A stretch of DNA of 43,429 nucleotides from Aeromicrobium sp. (GTDB lineage Bacteria; Actinomycetota; Actinomycetes; Propionibacteriales; Nocardioidaceae). Numbering within the stretch: position 1 is the stretch's first letter; each line of letters opens with the position of its first letter. The notes beneath the pieces were generated by a model. That model worked only from the letters and a program-made list of their open reading frames with translations, made no database searches and was not told the origin of the DNA. A program made the translations under genes and the position numbers. This document shows, piece by piece, positions 1 to 7,748 of the stretch. The DNA is taken from assembly GCA_025965435.1 (NCBI GenBank), contig JAOPWZ010000144.1, positions 1 through 43,429 of the forward strand. The letters run 5' to 3'.

Positions 1-446
1 AACAGGACCTCGTTCTGGGCCTGGATCGTGGCGTCGAAGCGCAGGGCGCCCTCGGCCTCGGCGCGCGCGCACGCGGCACGGACCAGGGCGGCGCCGATGC
101 CGGCGTGGGTCCGGGCGGCGGCACTCACCGCGAGCCGGCTCCCCGACCACCAGCCGATGTCGCGGCCCTCGACGGCCGGCGCGATGCGCACCCCGCCGAG
201 CATCGTGCCGTCGGGGGTGCGGGCGACGAGGACGATCGTGCGCGGGTCGTCGTCGACTCGATCGGCGTCGTCGCGGTCGAAGATGCCCTGCTCGGCCACG
301 AACACGTCACGGCGGAGCGCCCGGTAGTCGTCGAGCTCGGCCCGTGTCGACGCCGGCGAGACCAGGACGGTCGGCGCGGGCACGGGCGTGGTCCGGAGCC
401 CGGTCAGGATGCCGCGGTCGAGATCGACGATCGTCATGGCGGTCAT
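1..446 (-). CDS. GNAT N-acetyltransferase, MSMEG_0567/Sll0786 family (NitE-like), 3' end outside window
   Basis: This gene reads off the left edge, so only about 148 N-terminal residues are visible. The protein looks like a GNAT-fold acetyltransferase: a start region with DYRALRRDVFVAEQGIF, a central strand TPDGTMLGGVRIAP, then GWWSGSRLAV and an acetyl-CoA-loop-like THAGIGAALVRAA, ending near FDATIQAQNEV. This pattern fits the N-acetyltransferase of the Nit1C cluster (Sll0786; in actinobacteria often the N-terminal half of a longer MSMEG_0567-type protein with an AIR-synthase-like domain). Whether the fusion exists here cannot be seen. The ATG at 444-446 overlaps the stop of the radical SAM gene (ATGA, 443-446), so translation is probably coupled; a second in-frame ATG lies at 435-437. 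The acetyl acceptor is unknown. The family call rests mainly on the gene context plus motif resemblance. Confidence 0.72.
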   Translation of the reverse strand, partial: MTAMTIVDLDRGILTGLRTTPVPAPTVLVSPASTRAELDDYRALRRDVFVAEQGIFDRDDADRVDDDPRTIVLVARTPDGTMLGGVRIAPAVEGRDIGWWSGSRLAVSAAARTHAGIGAALVRAACARAEAEGALRFDATIQAQNEVL

Positions 447-1534
447 GCCCCTTCGCTCTGCAGGACGCTGCAGGCGCCGCACGCGGCGCAGCCTGCGGCC
501 TGGTCGGAGCCGTGCATCCCGGCCGCCATCAGGGCGTGGGCGACGCGGCGGGTGACGTCCTGCAGCACCTCCGCGGACGGCGGCGGCACGCGGTCGACTT
601 CGGTCGCGAGCGTCCCAGCCAGCGGCCGGAACGGCACGACGAACGGGTAGACGCCCATGTCGATGAGCTCCTGCGCGGACTCGACCAGCTCGTCGGGGTC
701 CTCGCCGAGCCCGACCAGCAGGTAGGTCGAGACCTGGTTGTGACCGAACACGCGCACGGCCTCGCGCCAGGCGGCGCGGTACTCATCCAGCGGCACGGAC
801 GACTTGCCCGGCATCCACCGGCGACGGACGTCGTCGTCCATCGACTCGACGTGGATGCCGATCGAGCGGGCCCCCGCCTCGTACAGGTCGGTGATGGTCC
901 CCAGGTCCGCGGGCGGCTCGCACTGCACCTGGATCGCGAGGTCCGGCAGCACCTCTCGCACGGCCCGGACGCAGCGGGCGAGATGGGTCGCGCCGCGATC
1001 GCGTCCGTTCGACGTGCCGGTCGTCATGACCATCTGCGTGATGGCGTCGAGCTCGTGGGCGGCACGCGCGACCTCGGCGATCTGGGCCGGCGTCTTGACC
1101 GCGATCGTCGAGCCGGCCTCCAGCGACTTCTCGATCGCGCAGAACCGGCAGCGCTCGGCCTCGTCGTAGCGGACGCACGTCTGCACGACGGTCGTCGCGA
1201 GGACGTCGGCCGAGTGCAGCCGCGCGATCTTCTCGTACGAGACGCCGTCGGCGGTCTCGAGGTCGTAGAACGCCGGGCGGCGCACCGGCTCCACGCCGAG
1301 GCCCGTGTCCGCCCCGTCCAGGAGCAGGCGCCCCCGGTTGATCGTGAACGGGCTGTCGGGGTTGACCGGGATCGCGGTCCCGATCCCCCCGAGCAGCACG
1401 TGACCGTCATCGCTGGGTCCCGCACCCGCCTGCCGGCTGACCGGCGCGTCCGCAAGCCGGATGCCCTGGATCGCGACGTCGACTCGTGTGCTGGGGCGGG
1501 TGGCCGTGGCTCCCCCGCAGGCGGGCGCGTTCAT
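443..1534 (-). CDS. Radical SAM protein, MSMEG_0568/Sll0785 family (NitD-like)
   Basis: A 363-residue protein of the radical SAM family that travels with Nit1C nitrilase clusters. The presumed [4Fe-4S] site is TCVRYDEAERCRFCAIE with Cys120, Cys129 and Cys132, spacing CX8CX2C rather than the classical CX3CX2C. Further barrel motifs follow: MVMTTGTSNGRDRG, QVQCEPP, SIGIHVES and TYLLVGLGEDPDEL, the last typical of biotin-synthase-like proteins. The C-terminus has a second Cys group, GCAACGAC, which could hold another cluster. The start at 1534 is chosen because GGAGGAGA lies 6 nt before the ATG and because upstream reading in this frame runs into the neighbouring gene. It lies 41 nt after the Sll0783-type gene and overlaps the GNAT gene by 4 bp. 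The reaction is unknown; a role in cyanide/nitrile or nitrogen-starvation metabolism is inferred from the cluster. Confidence 0.85.
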   Translation of the reverse strand: MNAPACGGATATRPSTRVDVAIQGIRLADAPVSRQAGAGPSDDGHVLLGGIGTAIPVNPDSPFTINRGRLLLDGADTGLGVEPVRRPAFYDLETADGVSYEKIARLHSADVLATTVVQTCVRYDEAERCRFCAIEKSLEAGSTIAVKTPAQIAEVARAAHELDAITQMVMTTGTSNGRDRGATHLARCVRAVREVLPDLAIQVQCEPPADLGTITDLYEAGARSIGIHVESMDDDVRRRWMPGKSSVPLDEYRAAWREAVRVFGHNQVSTYLLVGLGEDPDELVESAQELIDMGVYPFVVPFRPLAGTLATEVDRVPPPSAEVLQDVTRRVAHALMAAGMHGSDQAAGCAACGACSVLQSEGA

Positions 1535-1575
1535 GGGTGTCTCCTCCGTCGTCGTCCGGCTTGGGCGTGCGGGTC

Positions 1576-2100
1576 TTAGAGGTTGTAGACGGAGTTGATG
1601 ATGGCGCCCTTGCGGGCGTAGTGGATGATCGCGTCCTGCACGTCGAGCGGGTGTGCCGGGATGACGCCCTCGATCAGGTCCTCCTCGCGGATGCCGTGCA
1701 GCGCCAGGCCGAAGCGGCAGCAGTAGACCGTCCCGCCCTCGGCGATGTACGTCTCGAGCGACGCGTTCATGTTGAGCTCGCCCGGGAAGCCGGCGTCGCC
1801 GGTCGTCGGGAAGCCCCGGTTCGCCGAGCACGCCAGCGTGCCGGGGCCGTAGAAGTAGATCGCCGTCTCGAAGCCCTTGCGCAGCGCGCGCGTCGCCTGC
1901 AGGATCGCGACGAAGCTGACCGACGACTCGTGCGGGATGCCGTGGATCAGCGTGAAGTACGACTGGCCCTCCTCCGCCTGGTAGTCGGGGAACAGCTTGG
2001 TGGAGCCGTAGAGGTTGGTGCCCTTGGGCAGCGACGGGTGCTGGATCTCGGCGAGCGAGGCCTCGATGTTGGCGGCGAGCTGGTCGTCGATCTCGGTCAT
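1576..2100 (-). CDS. Sll0783/MSMEG_0572 family nitrogen starvation response protein (NitB-like)
   Basis: A 174-residue soluble protein matching the Sll0783/MSMEG_0572 family, the marker gene at the head of Nit1C clusters. Recognisable stretches are HPSLPKGTNLYGSTKLFPDY near the N-terminus, the alternating strand/helix segment FVAILQATRALRKGFETAIY, and a cysteine pair in GGTVYCCRFGLALHGI. The alternation of strands and helices and the Gly-rich turns suggest a DsrE/F-like fold, but that is inference. The ATG at 2100 has an AGGAG 5 nt upstream. It follows the amidohydrolase by 61 nt and is followed 41 nt later by the radical SAM gene, so the three probably share a transcript. In cyanobacteria the homologue responds to nitrogen starvation (established for the family); its biochemical role is not known. 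Confidence 0.85.
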   Translation of the reverse strand: MTEIDDQLAANIEASLAEIQHPSLPKGTNLYGSTKLFPDYQAEEGQSYFTLIHGIPHESSVSFVAILQATRALRKGFETAIYFYGPGTLACSANRGFPTTGDAGFPGELNMNASLETYIAEGGTVYCCRFGLALHGIREEDLIEGVIPAHPLDVQDAIIHYARKGAIINSVYNL

Positions 2101-2161
2101 GTCGTCTCCTGTGCGATGGGGATGGGGCCGTGCACTGGCCGTGGCGGGCCAGGGATCTGGT

Positions 2162-2986
2162 TCAGCCGTACAGGCTGGCGAAGTTGCCGCGGAAGAACGC
2201 CTCCGCGAGCTCGGGGTCCTTGGCGACGGCGGCGAGACGCGCGTGCTCGCCCTCGAAGTCGCCCCAGGGGCAGTCGGTCGCGAACAGGATTCGATCGTGG
2301 CCGATGCCGCGCCGCTCGATCTCCTGCACGAGCCACGCCGGCGCGAAGCCGATCGTCCAGCTCGTGTCGGTGTAGACCTGCTTGCCGGCCTCGATCCAGT
2401 CGAAGAGCCGGCCGCCGATCAGCTTCATGTGGCCGCTCATGCCGCCACCCAGGTGGACGAGATGGATCTTGGTGTCGTCGCCGTACGTGTCGACGAGCGT
2501 CCCGACCTGGTCGATGTCGGACGCGGCACCCGGCGACGTGTGCACGTGGACGACGAGGTCGTGCTGTGCGGCGGTCGTGAAGATGCGGTCGATCTGCTCG
2601 GCGCAGTCCGGGTCGGTCGGGCTGCCGCCCAGCAAGAAGCTGGTCTTGAGTGCCTTGACCCCTGACTCGGTCGCGAGGGCCAGGGCCGCGTCGTTGCGGG
2701 CGGCGTCGGACGCCTTCGGCGAGACCCACAGGCCGCAGCTGACGCGATCGTCCTTCTGCGCGGCCTCGATCGCCAGCGGGTTCAGATCGAAGGCGGCGTC
2801 GGGGATCGGCACGCCGTAGTTCGGCAGGACGAGAGCCCGCTCGGTGCCCTCGCGGTCGAGATCGGCGAAGAAGGCGCCGACGGTCTCCTTCGCGGTCACG
2901 TCGGCGCGGATCGCCGGCCCGCCGTAGAACGCGTACTCCGGCAGCGCGCCGATGTGGCGGTGGCTGTCGAACACTCCCTGGGACAT
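2162..2986 (-). CDS. Amidohydrolase family protein (amidohydrolase-2 type)
   Basis: A 274-residue metal-dependent hydrolase or decarboxylase of the amidohydrolase-2 (PF04909-like) group. Metal-site motifs can be seen in order: DSHRHIG (HxH, residues 8-14), VVHVHTSPG and IHLVHLGGGMSGH for the two later histidines, DTSWTIGF, and the C-terminal Asp in ILFATDCPWGDFEGE. The full length and regular TIM-barrel layout argue for an active enzyme. It leads the Nit1C-type genes on the same strand, 61 nt before the Sll0783-type gene. In textbook clusters a nitrilase belongs in this set; the amidohydrolase may act on the nitrile-derived amide or acid, or may stand in for the missing enzyme, but that is speculation. 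The ATG at 2986 has a GGAG close upstream (2 nt) and GGAGG further back. Confidence 0.75.
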   Translation of the reverse strand: MSQGVFDSHRHIGALPEYAFYGGPAIRADVTAKETVGAFFADLDREGTERALVLPNYGVPIPDAAFDLNPLAIEAAQKDDRVSCGLWVSPKASDAARNDAALALATESGVKALKTSFLLGGSPTDPDCAEQIDRIFTTAAQHDLVVHVHTSPGAASDIDQVGTLVDTYGDDTKIHLVHLGGGMSGHMKLIGGRLFDWIEAGKQVYTDTSWTIGFAPAWLVQEIERRGIGHDRILFATDCPWGDFEGEHARLAAVAKDPELAEAFFRGNFASLYG

Positions 2987-3008
2987 GACTCCAGTGAGCG
3001 CCTCCGAT

Positions 3009-3024
3009 GTTTCGGGTTGGTCAC
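3009..3024 (-). promoter_or_regulatory. Possible GlnR operator upstream of the Nit1C-type genes
   Basis: On the minus strand the gap between tenA and the amidohydrolase contains GTGAC-CAACCC-GAAAC, which fits the GlnR half-site pattern gTnAC-n6-GaAAC (and the mycobacterial AC-n9-AC rule) exactly. It ends 22 nt before the amidohydrolase ATG. A second CCGAAACAT stands about 50 nt upstream at 3062-3070 but lacks a properly spaced partner. A nitrogen regulator in front of nitrogen-starvation genes makes sense; the short distance to the start codon and the absence of a clear -10 leave the site uncertain. The remaining 114-nt gap shows no convincing terminator for the thi operon. Confidence 0.35.
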
Positions 3025-3100
3025 GGTCGGAACAAAGGCCGGTGAAGTGCCTGTGTCCTCATGTTTCGGAACACCGGACGAGACCAGATGTGCGCGTCCC

Positions 3101-3757
3101 TCAGGGGGTGGTGGGCCAGATCTCGCCGCGCCAGGCGGCGTCCCAGAACATCCACTCGAAGCGGGTCGACCGGCGGTACGCCGCCACGACGTCGTCGCGG
3201 TTCACCGCCACGCCGTCGAGGTACGCCTCGGCCCGGCGGACCGCCGCGTCGAACTCCGGTGCGGCGTACGTGTCGATCCACGCCCCGTACGGATGCGTCC
3301 CCAGTGCCCGACGAGCCGTCACGTGGCGGCCAACCTCGGCGTACACCCGGAAGCACGGAAGAACCGCCGCCAGCGCGACGTCGAACGGCGCCGTCGCACC
3401 CTGCTCGAGGAAGCCCGTGTACGCGACGCACGTCGGTGACGCCTCGGGCACCACGTCCCGATCGGGGTCGAGCCCGCGCGGGGCCAGGAATCGACGATGC
3501 AGGTCCCTCTCCGCGGCGATCGCCCCGGCGGCCGACCCGGCGAGCAGCGCGATGCCCTCCGGATCCGGTGCGCGCGCGGCCAGCCCAGCCAGCACCCGGG
3601 CGTACCTGTCGAGGTAGTGGGCGTCGTCGACCAGGTACCGCACGAAGACGTCCTCCGACAGCGTCCCGTCGGTCAGCCCGGCGACGAAGGGATGCCGGCA
3701 GATCGCCGCGAACCAGTCGTCGACATGCCCCCAGCACTCCTGGGCGATCGACGTCAT
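3101..3757 (-). CDS. tenA: Thiaminase II / aminopyrimidine aminohydrolase TenA
   Basis: A 218-residue all-helical TenA-family protein. TenA hydrolyses 4-amino-5-aminomethyl-2-methylpyrimidine to HMP, salvaging the pyrimidine half of damaged thiamine. Visible family motifs: DWFAAICRHPFVAGLTDGTL at the N-terminus, FVRYLVDDAHYLDRYARVLA (substrate-facing Asp and Tyr), TCVAYTGFL, and AVLPCFRVYAEVG, whose Cys corresponds to the catalytic cysteine of Bacillus TenA. It is last in thiM-thiE-thiD-tenA; its ATG (3755-3757) overlaps the thiD stop in ATGA. The same frame extends further upstream into thiD, but the overlap and the conserved N-terminus fix this start. Regulation should be through the TPP riboswitch ahead of thiM. 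TenA next to ThiD fits, since ThiD phosphorylates the HMP that TenA releases. Confidence 0.93.
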   Translation of the reverse strand: MTSIAQECWGHVDDWFAAICRHPFVAGLTDGTLSEDVFVRYLVDDAHYLDRYARVLAGLAARAPDPEGIALLAGSAAGAIAAERDLHRRFLAPRGLDPDRDVVPEASPTCVAYTGFLEQGATAPFDVALAAVLPCFRVYAEVGRHVTARRALGTHPYGAWIDTYAAPEFDAAVRRAEAYLDGVAVNRDDVVAAYRRSTRFEWMFWDAAWRGEIWPTTP

Positions 3758-4551
3758 CCCGCGACCCGGTGGTCGACGGGACCGTTGCCGCGCCCGACCC
3801 GCAGGGCCGCACCCGCGACGAGCGCCCGTGTCAGGTAGGCCTTGGCCGACGACACCGCAGCCGGCAAGTCCTCCCCACGCACGAGATACGACGCGATCGC
3901 CGATGACAGCGTGCACCCCGTCCCGTGCGTCTGAGCCGTCCTCACCCGCGGGGCGTCCAGGTACGTCGAGCCGGACGCCGACACGAGGACGTCGGTGCTG
4001 AGCTCGCCGTCGAGGTGACCGCCCTTGACGAGTGCCCAGGCGGGGCCGAGCCCGAGCACTGCGCGACCGGCGGCCACCAGGTCGTCCTGCGCGCCGATGC
4101 GGAGGCCCGTCAGCGCCTCGGCATCCGGGACGTTCGGCGTGACGACCGTGGCCAGCGGCAGGAGCAGCTCACGGATCGCGGCGACGGCGTCCTCCGGCAC
4201 GAGCCGGTCGCCGGAGGTGGCCACCATGACCGGGTCGAGGACGACGGCAGGCACGGGATGCGACTGCAGCACCGCAGCGACCGCCTCGACGACCTCAGCG
4301 CTGCCGAGCATCCCGATCTTGACGGCCCTCACGTCGAGGTCCTCCACGATCGACACGTACTGGTCGACGACGAACCCGGCCGGGACGGCATGGATCCCCG
4401 TCACGCCGAGCGTGTTCTGGACCGTCAGCGCGGTGATGACGGTAGCACCGTAGACGCCGAGCGCGCTGGCGGTCTTCAGGTCCGCCTGGATGCCCGCACC
4501 ACCGGACGGATCCGATCCGGCGATGCTGAGCATGACGGGAGTCCGGTTCAT
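3754..4551 (-). CDS. thiD: Hydroxymethylpyrimidine / phosphomethylpyrimidine kinase ThiD
   Basis: A 265-residue ribokinase-fold kinase that phosphorylates HMP and then HMP-phosphate to HMP-PP for thiamine phosphate synthesis. It begins with the signature MLSIAGSDPSGGAGIQADLK, followed by GVYGATVITALTVQNTLGV, the nucleotide-binding TPNVPDAEALTG and the C-terminal anion hole and base THGTGCTLSSAIASYL. The length is normal for a stand-alone ThiD; no TenA or ThiE domain is fused. ATG at 4549-4551 overlaps the thiE stop (ATGA), and its own stop overlaps tenA in the same way, so the whole operon looks translationally coupled. Confidence 0.96.
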   Translation of the reverse strand: MNRTPVMLSIAGSDPSGGAGIQADLKTASALGVYGATVITALTVQNTLGVTGIHAVPAGFVVDQYVSIVEDLDVRAVKIGMLGSAEVVEAVAAVLQSHPVPAVVLDPVMVATSGDRLVPEDAVAAIRELLLPLATVVTPNVPDAEALTGLRIGAQDDLVAAGRAVLGLGPAWALVKGGHLDGELSTDVLVSASGSTYLDAPRVRTAQTHGTGCTLSSAIASYLVRGEDLPAAVSSAKAYLTRALVAGAALRVGRGNGPVDHRVAG

Positions 4552-5186
4552 GCCGGCACTCCTCTTCGCGCCAGGGCCGAGTCGACGATCGACCGCAGCT
4601 CGCTCGACGCGGCACGTGGATCGTCCGCGGCGCAGATCGCGCTCACGACGCAGATGCCGTCGGCGCCCGCAGCGATCACCTCGTCCGCGCTCGACGCGTC
4701 GATGCCACCGATCGCGACCAGCGGGAGGCGGCCGTCGAGCCGCTCCGCGATCCGGCGGATGCCGTCGAGTCCGAACGGCGTGCCGGTGTCGGTCTTGGTC
4801 GGCGTCGCCCACACGGGGCTCGCCGCCACGTAGTCGCACGCCTCGAGCTGCGCGGCGTCGTCGAGCTGGGAGAGATCGTTGATCGACCAGCCGATGACCG
4901 CATCGCGGCCCAACATCCGGCGGGCCACGCTCGGGTCGATGTCGTCGAGCCCCACGTGCAGTCCGTGGCCCTCCCGCGCGGCGGCGACGTCGTCGTTGGC
5001 GATCAGCAGGACGTCGTCCGGGAGGAGCGTCCGGAGCCGCCGGACGCTCGCGACGCGATCGGCGTCAGGACGCTTGTCGCGCACCTGCACACAGGTCGTT
5101 CCGCCCGACACCGCCGCGAGCACGACGGACTCGAGGTCGTCGTACGACGGATCCGTCACCAGGTAGAGGCGCAGGTCGAGCGTCAT
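4548..5186 (-). CDS. thiE: Thiamine phosphate synthase ThiE
   Basis: A 212-residue TIM-barrel enzyme joining HMP-PP and hydroxyethylthiazole phosphate to thiamine phosphate. Motifs in order: LRLYLVTDPSYDD (N-terminus), TCVQVRDKRPDAD (pyrophosphate-binding region), LLIANDDVAAA and GLHVGLDDIDPSVARRMLG, VIGWSINDL, ASPVWATPTKTDTGTPFGLD, and the phosphate-binding VAIGGIDASSADEVIAAGAD. The frame is open 180 nt further upstream inside thiM, but the family N-terminus and the ATGA overlap with thiM (5183-5186) point to the ATG at 5186. It sits between the two kinases that supply its substrates, ThiM and ThiD. Confidence 0.95.
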   Translation of the reverse strand: MTLDLRLYLVTDPSYDDLESVVLAAVSGGTTCVQVRDKRPDADRVASVRRLRTLLPDDVLLIANDDVAAAREGHGLHVGLDDIDPSVARRMLGRDAVIGWSINDLSQLDDAAQLEACDYVAASPVWATPTKTDTGTPFGLDGIRRIAERLDGRLPLVAIGGIDASSADEVIAAGADGICVVSAICAADDPRAASSELRSIVDSALARRGVPA

Positions 5187-5992
5187 GACCGGTCGACGCG
5201 GACGGACGACAGGCGGACGTCGTCCAGCAGCGCCAGCTCGTCGACCAACGCGACCCTGAAGCTGCCGGGGCCCTCGGATCGGGCTCCGGCCCGCTCGCCG
5301 GCGGCCGCGAGCATCGCCATGGCGGCGATCGACGCCTCGAACGGATCGTCGTCGACCGCGCAGCACGCCGCGACCAGCGCGGTGGCCGAGCAGCCGAGCG
5401 CCGTGACCATCGGCATCCAGGCGTGCCCGCCGTGGACGACCGCTGTCCGGGTGCCGTCGGTCACGACGTCCTCAACGCCGGTGACCACGACGACGGTCGA
5501 CAGCTGTCGCGCCAGCTCGGCCGCGGCGTCCAGGGCGGCCGACGACACGGCAACGCTGTCGACGCCCCGTCCGCCGGCCTGGGAGGTCGCCATCGCCAGG
5601 ATCTCGCTGGCGTTACCCCGCACGACGGTCGGCCGGTGCTGGACGAGCCGCGCGACGATGTCGCGGCGGTAGGTCGTCGCGCCGACCGCGACGGGGTCGA
5701 GTACCCAGGGCGTGCCGACCTCGTGTGCCGCCTCGGCGGCGGCGACCATGCCGTCGACCCACGACGGCGACGGTGTGCCGATGTTGATGCCGACGGCCGA
5801 GGCGATCCTGGCGAACTCACCCGACTCGTGGGCGTCGTGGACCATCGCCGGTGACGCGCCCACCGCGTTGAGGACGTTGGCCGCGATGTCCATCGACACG
5901 AAGTTGGTCAGGTACTGGACCAGCGGCGAACCTGCGCGGACCGCCGCTGCGATCGCAGCACTCGTCGATGATGGCGTGACAGGACTACTCAT
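5183..5992 (-). CDS. thiM: Hydroxyethylthiazole kinase ThiM
   Basis: A 269-residue kinase that phosphorylates 4-methyl-5-(2-hydroxyethyl)thiazole in thiamine salvage. Family motifs: PLVQYLTNFVSMDIAANVLN and ASPAMVHD near the N-terminus, VLDPVAVGATTYRRDI and PTVVRGNASEILAMA (nucleotide/thiazole pocket), VVVTGVEDVVTDG, and ALGCSATALVAACCAV (phosphate loop). It is the first gene of the salvage operon. The Shine-Dalgarno AGGGAG lies 5 nt before the ATG and is itself part of the TPP aptamer, so thiamine pyrophosphate should directly block initiation here, and by coupling lower thiE, thiD and tenA. Confidence 0.95.
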   Translation of the reverse strand: MSSPVTPSSTSAAIAAAVRAGSPLVQYLTNFVSMDIAANVLNAVGASPAMVHDAHESGEFARIASAVGINIGTPSPSWVDGMVAAAEAAHEVGTPWVLDPVAVGATTYRRDIVARLVQHRPTVVRGNASEILAMATSQAGGRGVDSVAVSSAALDAAAELARQLSTVVVVTGVEDVVTDGTRTAVVHGGHAWMPMVTALGCSATALVAACCAVDDDPFEASIAAMAMLAAAGERAGARSEGPGSFRVALVDELALLDDVRLSSVRVDRS

Positions 5993-6074
5993 ACAGGCTC
6001 CCTAGCGCCGGTGCTAACCGGATCAGGTTCGGCGGGTCTCATCTCAGCCCCTCGTGGGGCACCCCGGCCATGCG
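5993..6074 (-). promoter_or_regulatory. TPP riboswitch (thi box) controlling thiM-thiE-thiD-tenA
   Basis: Read on the minus strand the segment has the conserved thi-box parts in order: GGGGTGCCCC, GGGGCTGAGATGAGACCC (CTGAGA at 6042-6047), GAACCTGATCCGGTTAGCACC, and CGGCGCTAGGGAGCC (5996-6009). These are the pyrimidine- and pyrophosphate-sensing helices of the TPP aptamer. There is no separate expression platform: the last conserved strand, TAGGGAG, is the Shine-Dalgarno of thiM and ends 5 nt before its ATG. Control is therefore expected to be by direct occlusion of the ribosome site. Confidence 0.95.
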
Positions 6075-6080
6075 AGTCCG

Positions 6081-6086
6081 AGCCTA
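6081..6086 (-). promoter_or_regulatory. -10 hexamer of the thi operon (TAGGCT)
   Basis: On the minus strand TAGGCT, a common actinobacterial -10 form (TAnnnT), stands 6-7 nt before the expected 5' end of the TPP aptamer, which places transcription start near 6074. No clear -35 is visible. It lies between the ilvC terminator and the riboswitch. Confidence 0.5.
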
Positions 6087-6106
6087 CACGCGGCGGGAAT
6101 GACGAA

Positions 6107-6137
6107 AGGGGCGCCACCGCCAAGCGGTGACGCCCCT
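6107..6137 (-). terminator. Rho-independent terminator after ilvC
   Basis: A 14-bp stem with one mismatch and a 3-nt loop (arms 6107-6120 and 6124-6137, AGGGGCGCCACCGC against GCGGTGACGCCCCT), followed on the minus strand by TTCGTC. It begins 15 nt after the ilvC stop codon. The T tract is short, but stem strength and position make it a good terminator for ilvBNC; it also insulates the thi operon promoter. Confidence 0.8.
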
Positions 6138-6152
6138 CGATCGTGCGGGTGG

Positions 6153-7747
<1,595 letters not shown>

Positions 7748-7748
7748 T

